64,000 nucleotides of DNA from Meandrina meandrites (Eukaryota; Cnidaria; Anthozoa; Scleractinia; Meandrinidae), in contig OY855906.1 of NCBI GenBank assembly GCA_963693305.1, positions 12,795,602-12,859,601 on the forward strand. The letters run 5' to 3'. The translations under genes and the position numbers were made by a program. The notes beneath the pieces were generated by a model. It made no database searches. It saw only the letters and a program-made list of their open reading frames with translations, and was not told the origin of the DNA. Positions 45,095 to 55,974 of this stretch are shown here, in pieces. Position 1 is the first letter of the stretch. Each line of letters begins with the position of its first letter.

Positions 45095-45320
45095 TAACAC
45101 CACAGGGGAGATGGGGTGGTGAAGTGGCGAGAGCTTTCGCTTCCCACCAATGTGGCCCGGGTTAGATTCTCGGATCCAGCGTCATATGTGAGTTAAGTTT
45201 GTTGTTGCTTTTCATCCTTGTTCCCAGGGTCTTTCTTCGGTTTCTCTGGTTTTCCTCTCTCCAGGAGAAAACAACCTCTGCAAATTCCCCTTCCCATCAT
45301 CATCATCATCATCAGCAGCA
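45095..45320 (+). mobile_element. SINE in the intron of GPCR copy A, antisense to the gene
   Basis: The plus-strand head GGGGTGGTGAAGTGGCGAGA...GGCCCGGGTTAGATTCTCGG has box A- and box B-like motifs (GGTTAGATTCT for box B). The body TATGTGAGTTAAGTTTGTTG...GGTTTTCCTCTCTCCAGGAG follows, and the tail is a CAT/CAG run (45297-45324). This arrangement is typical of anthozoan tRNA SINEs. It lies wholly inside the 864-bp intron (44623-45486). Confidence 0.7.
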
Positions 45321-45486
45321 GCAATACCGCAAGAACCAGGTGTAGTAGGGCATGTCAATATTATAAGTAGTGTCCAGTAAGGTAAAATAAGTGGCGCGCT
45401 TAATTAAGAGAAAGCTGGTTTAAAATTAAAGATTTGTTAAAAAAATTAATGTTAATTTGACAAGGCGGGAATAACAGGTGACTTAC

Positions 45487-46334
45487 CTTGGAGTCTTGAG
45501 CGAGTAAATGACAGGATTAACCATGCTGTTGAGGTGTATGAGAAAATACGCAAGGAAATGAGGCCATGTACCGTGCATTCTGGCAATGCGGTGCAGCAGC
45601 ATCGGCAAGATGCCCATGCAGAAAAATGCCATCACGGTCAAGCCAATTGTCTTGGCCGTTTTCACATCGTTTTTAACTTGTTTTACCACAGAACAGAACG
45701 TAGAGATACGCTTGCTATGGAGGTGCACCGTGCGCCAAATGGCAACTCCCATAATGAGCATGATTGAGAATGGAACCACATAACCAGGAATGATAAAATG
45801 TCTTCCAAATTTCCTCAAATATAGTTTCCTGTACTCCAGCACTGGAGCGTCACCAACATCAATATTGAGCCCCAACGTGAACATGCCATACGTATAGGCT
45901 GCTGCAAGAAGCCAAACAAACATTACGGCTATCTTTGCCTTGTTGATTGTTTTCCACGAATGGTAGCGGAAACCAAGCACAATTGCCCCGAAGCGATCCA
46001 TCGTCAACACAGTGAGATTGAACACGGTTAGGTACATGAACAGCACGTACCAAGTCACGACAAACCACGAGATGGGACGACCTTTCAGAAAAGGCACTTT
46101 GCAGATGTACCACATGATCATAAGAGGCATGTTGGTCAGTGCATTGATGATGTCTATGACAGCTAAGTTCGCGATCAGAATATTGGGAACTGTTCGCAGT
46201 GTTTTGAACCGGATGAGTAGAAGGCAAATTATACTGTTTCCGATTATCGACCCGATCATAATCATGGCCATCATGAAGATGTACAAGTTTTTTTCCTCGT
46301 CTTGACAAGAACCCGTCCGATTTACCGTGTACAT
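45487..46334 (-). CDS. Exon 1 of two-exon class A GPCR, copy A (seven-helix core)
   Basis: ATG at 46334 starts a frame that reaches NPVIYSLKTPR and a strong splice donor CCAAG|GTAAGT at 45486. With exon 2 the product is 340 residues. Landmarks are sequon NRT (5), GNS in helix 1 (about 33), LANLAVIDI in helix 2, TMDRFGAI at the end of helix 3 (DRF in place of DRY), a Cys in the helix 2/3 region but none in the second extracellular loop (GLNIDVGDAPVLEYRKLYL), FFCMGILP in helix 6 (no CWxP) and NPVIY in helix 7. The third loop is basic (VKQVKNDVKTAKT). Without the splice the ORF would end one codon later with no helix 8. The gene is closely related to copy B (56798-57645). Orphan; acts in the plasma membrane through G proteins by family. 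Confidence 0.93.
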
Positions 46335-46339
46335 CGTTC

Positions 46340-46955
46340 AGCTTTTTCACGGAAAAAAATTCAATAAGTTCGGCCGTCAATTTTGAGCTCGATGTAAAGG
46401 ACGATTTAAGGTGATTTTTAACCTTTATTCCCTGTCTTTACCATCCATGAATAATAGTCGTCTTCAAATGTAATTCCCACGGTTCCCAAAGCATCTGAAA
46501 GAGATTCAACAAGGTAAGCTTCACTATTACAATTGACACTCTCGTGTGATTGATTGGTCATAGCAGTTCCCATCGCTGACCTGTTTCCATGTGATTAGCA
46601 CGCCGTGATCACTGCTGTGCTTTCTAGAAAAGGGCTTCAGCATAGCAGTGACCTCAGTGGCCATGTACAGCAAAATAGATCGAATGATCAACAATAACAA
46701 GAAAAATGATTTCTCGGTTTAATTTTCTAGCCAGTCTTTGTGCAGACAAGAAGTTAAATGCATTTCATCTGTCACACCACTAAAGAGGGCCAATACGTGA
46801 AGTCAATCAATCAGGATGATTTATTGCTGGTCCGATATTTTCTAAGTATCGAACAAGGAAAATACTCGGCTATAGCTCTTTTCTAATCATAAGTCGTGCA
46901 ATATGTTCTTTATTTACAAACTTTACTGGGAGAATAAATGCCCTCTATCGCTTAG
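46340..46955. other. Upstream region of GPCR copy A
   Basis: No clear copy of the 45-bp upstream motif is present here, unlike upstream of copy B. No other gene was recognised. The overlapping minus frame 45859-46380 is a shadow of exon 1. Confidence 0.45.
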
Positions 46956-46957
46956 GT

Positions 46958-48550
46958 AGTTAAGTGTGTTCATGCAACTAACTAAAAAAAAACATTGCGA
47001 TTACGTAACTCATGCACAGTGTAAAGATGAGCACGGTCATGGACCTCCCAACCTGAATCTGGGCCTCTTTGTTTGCTCCTTTAACAGAGATATTAGACAG
47101 GTTAAGCATGACGTTAACGGCAAACGGCAAACGGCAAAAATAATTCTGATTTTGATCACTTTTTCTTTAGCACTTGAATAAAGCCAGTCGAAAAATAGGA
47201 AAAAAATCCCTTAATCACAGTAAATGCAAACAATTTCCCTAAATTGTACAAACGGCTAAAATCAGACACCAAAAGTTCGATTTTTGCCGTTTGCCGTAAA
47301 CGTCATGCTTAACCTCTCTATTAAGTATGACGTTATACGGTAAACGACAAACGCGAGCTTCCCTTTCATTTTGTTCCCTTTTTATCGAACTCTAAAATAA
47401 TACCCTCAGAAAAATAAGAAAAAAATCACACATTCGCGACAAACACAAACCTACTCTCATTTCCGCATAAAAACGCTAAACAGCAGACGGCAGAAGTGGA
47501 CGTTTTGCCGTTCGCGGGAAAAATAAACGTCATAAATAAACTCTCAAATGTTTGCCGAACTACCTAACCATTAATATTTTTGTCTCTCTTAAGTATGAGC
47601 TAGCAGAGATCGACCTTAAAGCCTACATAAATTATCGAAATAAAACAACTAAAAATAAGTAATTCATCAACTGCCGAGCGATACCTCCAATTTGATATTT
47701 TGCATGATCCCATTTTCACCTTACACTAGTTCCATGGAAAGAAACAGTGCTTGCTATTGAAATCTACTGAGAAAAACGAGCTAATTGAAGGAAAGAGAGG
47801 AGTAAGCGTATTCAAAGCTGCCTATTACACCAGGAAGTTTCCAAAGACTGTTTTTAGTAAACAAACGGAAATTATTGAACAGGGTAATGCGATAAGTTTT
47901 GCTTCTGCAAGAAGTGCTTGCAGCGTTGTATTATCCGAACAGCTTTGTAAAACAAATGAAGATAAACATATATAGGGCTTTTAGTTTGTGTTCTTAGTGC
48001 TATCTCTCGTGCTAAAAAAAATTCTGCTACTTGTACCTGCAATTGCCCTCCTCGTTTATGTTTTTGATAGTTATGTTTCGCAAATAGTACGTTACCTCTT
48101 AAAACTCTTATTTCTTTGCTCTTCAGGCCACTTGATCATTCACAGTACATGTTGATCTTCAACTTCAAATGGAAATTCTCTGAAACTTTTATGGCGTCAA
48201 AATTCGTTTTGCATAATTTCGTTCAGCTTTGCAATGTTTGTCAATTAATGAAATAAATTAATCTTGCACCTGCCAGATTAAAAGCAATAATGGGTATGGG
48301 TAATTGATCAAGTTTCTTCAAAGTTAACAAACAGATAATAATGCTTCGATGTTTACCTTTTTTCCTACGTGAAAATGACGTTCTTTATATCTTCACGTGA
48401 CGCATCTAATATTCTATAAAGTTTTCACGCCTGTCTTCTCAGTACACTTAGTTAAATACCAAATTTCTGAATTTCTCCATTTGTGATAACATAACTTACG
48501 GTAAAAGCTTAGTGTCCTCGTTCTTTTGTGACGCCAGTTTCTAAGTTCAA
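46958..48550. repeat. Segmental duplication, copy 1 (carries an extra insertion)
   Basis: Aligns with 49842-50948 in the same orientation. Shared landmarks are TTAAGTGTGTTCATGCAACT, GACCT.CCAACCT.AATCT.GG, GATACCTCCAATTTGATATT, ATTTTCACCTTACACTAGTT and TTTAGTTTGTGTTCTTAG. About 468 bp (47081-47548) are absent from copy 2. The 74-codon frame 47751-47975 lies here and is disrupted in copy 2, so it is not treated as a gene. Confidence 0.85.
47081..47548. mobile_element. Foldback insertion present in one duplicate only
   Basis: The internal arms AGGTTAAGCATGACGTTAAC (47098) and its near-complement GTAAACGTCATGCTTAACCT (47295) flank a 150-bp loop, with further AACGGCAAACG / CGTTTGCCGTT motifs. 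Copy 2 reads directly across the site (GCTCCTAAGGTTTGCTGAAC), so it preserves the empty site. Confidence 0.7.
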
Positions 48551-48554
48551 TTAA

Positions 48555-49840
48555 TATATGTTATTTACCGGCTGGGAGGTCCGTATCGTGAAAAACTGTG
48601 ACCGAGGTCTTGAAAATGCTTATTTATTTTTTTCTTACTCGGTTAAAAAAAAAAGAACTAAAAAGATCGTCTTGCAAAATGTAATTTTATATGCGCGCAT
48701 CCAATGGTGAATCGATCGCTAAGCTACGGCAAGAGTGAAGAATGATTTGTGTACCGCCAAACAAAATAAATTTGCTACAGTGAACAGTACTCACGGAAAA
48801 GGTCATCAGAAAAAAGGGAAAAGTAACTTTAATAATACAAAAGAAGCACAATGCAGCAGCAAAAGAGAGCATAAAAAATCTCGAGTCACGAAAGTGAAAT
48901 TGAATGAAGCTGAACTGAATGTGTAGTTTGGTCGCCTGCACGCGGCACAATTTTGCGAGAATTTATTTGACCGTTTTTTATCAAAACATCTCATTTTCTT
49001 GAGTGGTCATAAGCAGTATTCGATTTTGGGGAAAAGTAACAGAAAGGCAAAGCGTTTGAAAGGATAAATCAAGTCTGTAAACTAGTGACTTGCAGTAAAA
49101 CGCATTACGGCGTGAAAATCAGTGCGAATGCACAAACAATGATCGACAAACTGCGACTATAAAACTATAACTTGTTTTGTCAAGAAATACAAAGAATACC
49201 CACCTATTGGAGAACTTCAAGGCCTTTAATTCCGTTACTAATTTAGCTTTTGAAAGAATCAATCGGGTAAACTATATAAGCCGGCGACTTACAGGTAAGT
49301 GCAATGGCGTGAAAATCACTGCGAATGTACAAACAACGATCGACAAACTACCGCCATAAAACTTGAACAATTTGATTTTGTCAATAAAGAGAATGAATAC
49401 TCGCCTTTTGGAGAACTTCAAGGCCTTTTAATAATTCCACTGCTTACTTTTCCTTTCATATTTACAACGGCTGGTGAACAACTACATTAATTTTGGAGAG
49501 CAAAACTTTCATGGGTTCGTTCGTCTCGCCGCGAAATGAAAACACAGCGAGCTAGCCGGGCGGAATCGCTTCGTGAACGGGCAAGATCGAAAATTTCCGC
49601 CCGCTCCCGGAACCAATCAGATTTCAGGATTTGGAGAATTCCGCCCGCTCACAAGCCAAGAAAAAAATAATTTCTAATAACACCCACCCATATGCTTCGT
49701 CTCGGCCACTGGGCGCTAATATTTTTGGCATCCCTAACGACCGTACAACGATCATACACAACCGCACTTCAGGGAAAATGTCAGATAGTTAATACAGGGA
49801 AATGGTTGTGAAGGGGGTAGACTGTGCACAAAATCCGACG
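48555..49840. other. Spacer between the segmental duplicates, with a local tandem duplication
   Basis: Units of about 208 bp at about 49094-49230 and 49302-49440 share GGCGTGAAAATCA.TGCGAATG, CAAACAA.GATCGACAAACT and GGAGAACTTCAAGGCC. A GC-richer patch at 49530-49650 contains GGAACCAATCAG and CCGCCCGCTC words resembling a promoter or transposon end. No gene was recognised. Confidence 0.5.
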
Positions 49841-49841
49841 T

Positions 49842-50948
49842 GGTTAAGTGTGTTCATGCAACTAACGAAAATAAAAATATTGCGATTACGTGCTCATGCA
49901 TAGTAAAACGATGTGCACCGTCATGGACCTTCCAACCTAAATCTTGGCCTCTTTGTTTGCTCCTAAGGTTTGCTGAACTACGTAACCAATTTCCTCTATT
50001 AACTATGAGCTAGCAGAGCTCGATATTAAAGCCTACATAAATTATCGAAATATAACAATTAAAAATGAGTAATACATCAACTGGCGATACCTCCAATTTG
50101 ATATTTTGCATGATCCCATTTTCACCTTACACTAGTTCCATTGAAAGAAACAGTGCTTGCTATTGAAAGCTACTGAAAAAATGAGCTAATTGAAGGAAAG
50201 AGAGGAGTTGGCATACTCAAAGCCGCTTATTACACTAGGAAGTTTCTGAAGACTGTGAAGGGTGATGCGATAAGTTTTGCTTCTGACAGAAGCGCGTGCA
50301 GTGTTGTATTATCCGAAAAACTTAGTAAATAAATGAAGATAAACATATATAGGGCTTTTAGTTTGTGTTCTTAGCGATATCTCTCGTGCTAAAAAAAACT
50401 CTGCTACTTATACCCGCAATTGCCCTCCTTGCTTTTGTTTTTGATAGTTTTGTTTTGCAAAAAGTAAGTTACCTCTTAAAACTCTTCTTTCTTTGCTCTT
50501 CAGGCCACTTGATCATTCCCAGTACGTGTTGATCTTCAACTTCAAATGGAAATTCTCTGAAACTTGTTATGGTGTCAAGATTCGTCTTGCACAATTTCGT
50601 TCAGCTTTGCAATGTTTGTCAGTAAATGAAATGACGGAATAATTTAATCTTGCACCTGCCAGCTATTAAAAGTAAAAGCAATACTGGTTATGGGTAATTG
50701 ATTAAGTTTCCTCAAAGTTTACAAACACATAATGGTTCAGTTTTTTCTTTTTATTTCTTCGTGAAAATTACGTTCTTCAAATCTTAACGTGATGCCTTTA
50801 ATATTCTGTTAAGTTCTCACGCCTGCCTTCTCAGTACACTCTTCGATAAACACCAAAAAAGTTTCTAAATTTTTCCAATGGTGATTACGTAACTTACCGT
50901 AAAAACTTAGCGTCCCCGCTCTTTTGCGACCCGCGTTTCTAAGTTCAT
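49842..50948. repeat. Segmental duplication, copy 2 (empty site)
   Basis: About 1.1 kb aligned to 46958-48550 with many substitutions and small indels but without the 468-bp insertion. It contains no intact coding sequence. Confidence 0.85.
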
Positions 50949-50949
50949 T

Positions 50950-52420
50950 TACTTCTAATAACACCCACCCCTCCCCCACTCTCCATTTAGGTGGTAGATC
51001 ATGGCATTTTATCAGAGCAAACAAGGCATCCTTGCTGTTATAAAGGTTTCCACCATATGTACTTTTATTCTTACAATTTTGCGAAAATGTGTTACCAAAC
51101 GGCACTGAAACATTAAAAAGTACACATTTTTTTTTTATATGAATACCCTAACTGGTATATGATAACCTCCCCCCTCACCCAATTTCTATTAATCCCTCCA
51201 CAGCTTAAAGGCCTTAAAGAATAAGCCTCCTGGCGCTTTATGGAGATTTTGCGATAATTGTATTTGTGAAAAAAAATGGTAATAAGGTTATAGACCCTGA
51301 TAAATATATGATATAGGACTTAAGTAATATAGAAGAAATGAAGCAGAAGGAACGAAAGATACTAGATTTTTGTAAACTGATATATAACTTCGACAGATCT
51401 CAGTGATTATCTTTTCAAATAACGCTCATTGTCGGGTTTAACAAATATGCGGAACGGTGGCTGTTTTTATTTATGTATTTCAAGTTTGTTGAAAACTCCC
51501 CTGCAAATTAATTAGCAGGTAGTACATCCAGAAATACATTTGGGATCATTTGGTCATTTGTGTCAATTGCTGCATTTCCTCTTCTGACGTCTTGACTTTG
51601 TAAATATCCGCCTCGTCGACTGCTAGTGACATCAAGTAAATAATTTGATATATGAAAATACTTTATCACCGCAAGACAAAAAGACAATAATTTCGGCTTT
51701 CCCTAAGCCCAATATCTTTGCTTGGTCTTATAATGACACAAGGTATGTGGTGGGCTCGGTCAAGGAAAACAACACATGAGGTCTGCTTCGTAAACGTGAA
51801 GTCTTCCGCCTCTCTCGCCCTAATTTTTTGTCCAAGAAAGACAAACATAGAATAAACAATTAAAGTCTTGACATTACAATAAGCTCGAGGATAGTTGGTA
51901 TTTAATTAATTTTATCTGCTCTTATTTTTCTCCATTCCACTCATGATAGCAAGTAATTTAACTGGCTCTTAATTAAGCCAGAGGGTGAAAACGTTTTGGC
52001 TTTATTGTCATCTAAATTTAGGAATGAGGAAGATATAAATAAAGCAAAGGTGAAGTGGAAAGAGAAAAGCATTAGCAACTGACAACTTTTCAGTTAATAT
52101 TGTTCGCATTAACATAAGTGGTGGATGAAATGCTTTATCAATAAATAAATAATTCATTTCATTGTTTTTAACAATGCAAAAGCGATCATGGCGCTAGCGA
52201 ACTGTAAACCGAAAAAGCTCTGCATAAAGGCCCCTCCTCTGTAATAAGCCCCCGTCTGGAAGTTCAATTGTTTAAACCCCCCACCCAACCACCGCTCTAT
52301 TAAGCAACCTCCTTATATGGTAAATCATAACAAATAATGAAAAAAAGAAACCAGGCAACTTTACAACTTTAAAGGGGCATTATTATCAATATACGCGGCC
52401 AAATAGAAAACCGCCCTCTT
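50950..52420. other. AT-rich intergenic DNA with decayed MITE pieces
   Basis: AAGGCCCCTCCTCTGTAATA and AGCCCCCGTCTGG (52230-52260) resemble the ends of the AATAAGCCCC-type MITE family seen at 53.77 and 55.22 kb. No gene was supported (frames 50809-51105 and 51666-51848 have no features). Confidence 0.45.
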
Positions 52421-52424
52421 GAAA

Positions 52425-53215
52425 ACACGCGCTTTGCGGGCCGCAAATGACTCCTAGCGGGCCGTTAATGTATTAACGGCCCTGCAGCTGATTGGTTCTC
52501 GGTTCATCATCCGATGAATATTAACCAATCAGGTTACGTTTAATGACGCGGGAAAACCATTTAGGTGCGTACAGCAAGTTTTAAAGTAAAAAAAGTCTCG
52601 AACAGTTTCTCGCTGAGCAAATAGTGTTCGAAAGGAAAAATCAAAGCCTATTTGTTATAAATGGGACAAAATGCAGCTAAAAAATTCAGATGTAGAAGCA
52701 AAAGCACAAGGGGAAGACATAAAGAGAGCAACTTCTTGTTGTCTTACGAGAAACGAAACACAACAAAACAACGGTTCACTTCATTTTGTGTTTCTCGGGT
52801 CGAGCTAAATTAGCTGAAGCATTGCGGGGATTTTACGCCGAGGCTCAACTGGAAAATGTAAGTTCGTAAATTATTATTATCCACTCATTTTCAGAGACAC
52901 AGCAGCTCTTTTTATAGACACCTATACAATACATGGGCCTCAGTGTAGCATAGCACAAAATTTTCAACGCGAAATACTTGTATTATTGAACATGTAAAGC
53001 TCATTAAATGTGTTAGTTTAAGCTTATATCTGGATGTTCAGGGATGTTATTTGGCCTTGTATATTGATAATAATGATAATTAAATGACTTTTTTCGGGAA
53101 TATTGTTTATTTGCTCCCTTGTAGTGTCATTTGCGGCCCTTGCGCTTCGCGCTCGGGCCGCAAATGACACTACGCGGGCGCAAATAAACAATATTCCCTC
53201 TAAAAGTCATTTTAT
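52425..53215. mobile_element. Foldback element with nested palindrome
   Basis: The right part is a tight palindrome (53098-53200): ATATTGTTTATTTGC...TAGTGTCATTTGCGGCCC against GGGCCGCAAATGACACTACG...GCAAATAAACAATATT, around a GCGCTTCGCGC centre. The left end (52434-52470, GCGGGCCGCAAATGACTCCT) repeats the same terminus, followed by the inverted pair GGGCCGTTAATG / TATTAACGGCCC. It is probably a composite non-autonomous transposon. Confidence 0.65.
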
Positions 53216-53219
53216 TGTC

Positions 53220-54760
53220 CTAGTCTCACCAAGATTAAGTGCTACTTGAAAGTCCAATGAAGATGTTGGTGTTAATTGGAAATCAACTAACAGTTGCTTA
53301 ACCTTCCTAAAACGCACTGTACTGGTCACGAAAGTGATTTAAAACCTGTTTGTCTACGAACGGGTAGGAAAGAAGTGGTCGCAAACTTGAAAACGTCGCT
53401 CCGACGTTTTCAAGTTTGACAGTGTTACTTGGAGGAAAAGCACTGAAAAAACATTGATTATGGTTTATGCATATCTTAGAGAGTGAATTTATGCCTTTTT
53501 GGCGTTTAAAGGTTATTTTGTTGATCGGCGAGTGTACCTTTACAAATCTGCCATGGCTTACACAAAGACGAAGAAGACCTCTCGTGATACTGCCCCTTTA
53601 AGCGTCAATAATTTGACTTCGAATTACCACGTTGTGTATGAGGTCTATGAACGATAGTTCGGTTGTTCGTGCGAATCTTTCTTTTTAAAAAAAAAAAGGG
53701 GTACCAAACAGCAGTAAAATTTTACCAAGTCCCATGTATTTCTTTCATATATCCCAACTGATATATGCCTGAAATAAGCGCCCCCGGACTCTAATAAGCC
53801 CCTTATAAGGTTTAAAAAAGGATAAGCCGCAACCTCTTGTGGCGTAATAGAGCTTTTATGGTAAATAAAAACAATCGTTGAAATCGCAATGGCTTAATTT
53901 ATTATTTCATTTATTGAAGCACTTCAGTTGAAATTAACTAGTTTGGTGTTAACAAAAAATCGGATTTTACACACAGTCCGTCAATAACTGCACTGCGAAA
54001 ATTTCAGGAATAACTAAAACTAAATCAATAGATAAAATTTATATTGACATTGCTTTTTAGATGAATGTAGGACACACTTTTATTAATAGACACAGACACA
54101 AATTTGTACTGTTTTAATGAAATCGGTTATTTACTCACGAAAAAACGTAACTAATTGAAGCGAGTAAAATACAGGGAGGCGGACTCCATATAGTGGACTA
54201 TACAGAGAGGCTGCGCCCGAAAGGGGTATATTTTTCAGGCTGTAGCTGTACAAAAGGGTAGGGATTTCACGAATAGGAGTATAGAAAAGGAAGGAAAAGG
54301 TAAAAGGTTAAGGAAAACTGCCGGTAGGTATTTATAGGACCCAGTAATATACCAAAGTACTCGAACAGACCCATCAAGCAGTCGATTCACTTCAGTATTT
54401 TAAGAGGTTTTCCCAGTTAAAATTTGAGAAAAGGGATGAGGTATTCCTTCTATAGGTATTTGAAAAGGGTATCATTTTCTATCAAAGGTATATGAAAGGT
54501 TTACCTTTCTTGGCGAAAAAGGAATATGAGAAGGGAAGGGTTTGGAGCTGGTAAAGGAAAACTTCCCCCTACCTTGATCATCATCATTTGAATAGCACTG
54601 TTTCTATTACTTTTCTAAGTAATTAAAACCTTCTCCTTTATTTTCCAAGAGAAGTTATTCAGTAGGCCTCTTTTTTCAAATTCAATGGCCGTAGGAAAGA
54701 AACATAAGTCAGAATACATCGGAGTGATTTTGGAATTTGGAAAATGTTGGCGGCTTTTCT
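53220..54760. other. Intergenic; hairpin and decayed MITE piece
   Basis: A perfect hairpin CAAACTTGAAAACGTCG / CGACGTTTTCAAGTTTG with a tiny loop sits at 53388-53424. TAAGCGCCCCCGGACTCTAA and GATAAGCCGCAACC (53775-53835) are degraded MITE sequence. Otherwise AT-rich without genes. Confidence 0.5.
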
Positions 54761-54762
54761 TA

Positions 54763-55127
54763 GGCCCAGTTCAGACGTCGCGCTTCTCCCGTGCCGAACT
54801 TAATTGTAATAGGTTCGACTGTAGCACGGCACAAACACGACTCTGATCCAGACGTCGTGCCAAATTCAGGACTTACTGAAGTCATGTAACAATTAGTCAA
54901 AATACATTTAATATAATTTATGAATTTTGTTTGGCACGGCAGAAGCACGACGTTAGAATCACTGCCGGGCCAGAGTCGTGTAGCACGGCAGAGCTTGTCG
55001 AACTTAATTGCTTTGCCGAACTTAATTTTAAGTTTGATTCGGGCGCCGTACTTCTGCCGTACTTTTGTCGAACTTAAATTCCTGAATTTAGTTCGGCACG
55101 GCAGAAGCACGACGTCTGAACTGGGCC
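54763..55127. mobile_element. PIF/Harbinger-like MITE, 365 bp
   Basis: Starts GGCCCAGTTCAGACGTCG and ends with the complement CGACGTCTGAACTGGGCC-type sequence (54763 and 55127). It is flanked on both sides by TTA (54760-54762, 55128-55130), the 3-bp target duplication usual for PIF/Harbinger. The TIRs extend further (CTTCT.CCGTGCCGAACTTAA). Minus and plus frames here (54760-55110, 54920-55135) are MITE translations. Confidence 0.8.
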
Positions 55128-55215
55128 TTATTTAACCACGATTTCTTTCTTTAATTTTATCGATGGTATCATTCCTTACGAGATAAATGTCTTCCACCCA
55201 TGAGCAAGTCAAGAT

Positions 55216-55498
55216 TTGCTACCGTAAAATGCCGGTTATAAGCCCTGGGGTTAAGCAACTTCGCAAGGTGGGTGGGGCTATAGCTGAAGGAACTCATACC
55301 GGGGGGATTTATAAGCGACATAAAGAAACCGTTTGAAAATGAGTGTACGAGAAACACGGCTCTGATATTATAAGAAAGGAATTTGAAAGAGTTGGGGGGA
55401 TGGCTTATATCCAGTACAGGATAATAACCAAAATACGTTCTTTGTTAGAAGACAGAATGGCCTATAACCGGAGGGGCTTGTTACTGGCATTTTACGGT
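55216..55498. mobile_element. MITE abutting the stop codon of GPCR copy B
   Basis: The left terminus ACCGTAAAATGCCGGTTATA / AGCCC and the right terminus GGGGCTTGTTACTGGCATTT / TACGG are inverted. The right end lies immediately 3' of the TAA (55499-55501, minus strand) of GPCR copy B. The related exon at 60988 has the same TTTAAA and then different sequence, so the MITE landed right behind the coding end and now supplies the 3' UTR start. Confidence 0.7.
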
Positions 55499-55649
55499 TT
55501 AAAGTGATGTGTCCTGAATGTTACTTTCTTCTGTCTTGCAGGTCAAGCTGCTTGTTGTTGAGTTAAAATCTCTCCGACTCTTGTACATCATAAGGGGTTG
55601 CGACCTGCCACGGAGGTCCTTTAATAACAGAGAAAAGGCTTTGCGAAAC
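55499..55649 (-). CDS. Exon 2 of two-exon class A GPCR, copy B (helix 8 and tail)
   Basis: The 3' splice site TTTTTTGCCTAACAG ends at 55650 and the exon is 151 nt to a TAA at 55499. It encodes FRKAFSLLLKDLRGRSQPLM and a polar Ser/Thr-rich tail ending DTSL. The phase (AG|G) and length match exon 2 copy C exactly. The terminal T-S-L fits a class I PDZ-binding motif. The Cys after helix 8 in copies A and C (DPCG) is replaced (DLRG) here. Confidence 0.88.
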
Positions 55650-55812
55650 CTGTTAGGCAAAAAATAGTAATCAATTGTTTGTCAAAACTTGTTAATATAC
55701 TAATATATGCGTAGGTCGCGTTCCCTTAACATTTTTCATCATTTTGTCTTTATAGATTTTGGAGGTAAGTACTGAAAATAGCAAGAAAAGCTTTATTTAC
55801 CTAACTAACTAA

Positions 55813-55974
55813 GAAGGTGATATGTGATCTTCGCAGTGAATTTCCAATTTAAGCAATTGGAATGAAGAAGCCTGAAAAAAATCAGGGCTGATTTTTTTTT
55901 TTTTTTTTTTTTCAGGCTTCTTCATTCCAATTGCTTAAATTGGAAATTCACTGCGAAGATCACATATCACCTTC
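55813..55974. repeat. Perfect 69-bp inverted repeat (long hairpin) in GPCR copy B intron
   Basis: The left arm 55813-55881 (GAAGGTGATATGTGATCTTC...AATGAAGAAGCCTGAAAAAAA) and right arm 55906-55974 are exact complements around a 24-nt loop that includes a T tract. Sequence outside the right arm (ATATATCCGCAGTTCATATA, TGAATCATTTCATATAC) looks like the tail of a dispersed coral repeat, so the hairpin may be an inverted duplication of that repeat end. Confidence 0.9.

Noticed and set aside
45859..46380. 173-codon minus-strand frame overlapping GPCR copy A
   Set aside because: Different register over the receptor exon; lacks membrane segments and is explained by the real gene.
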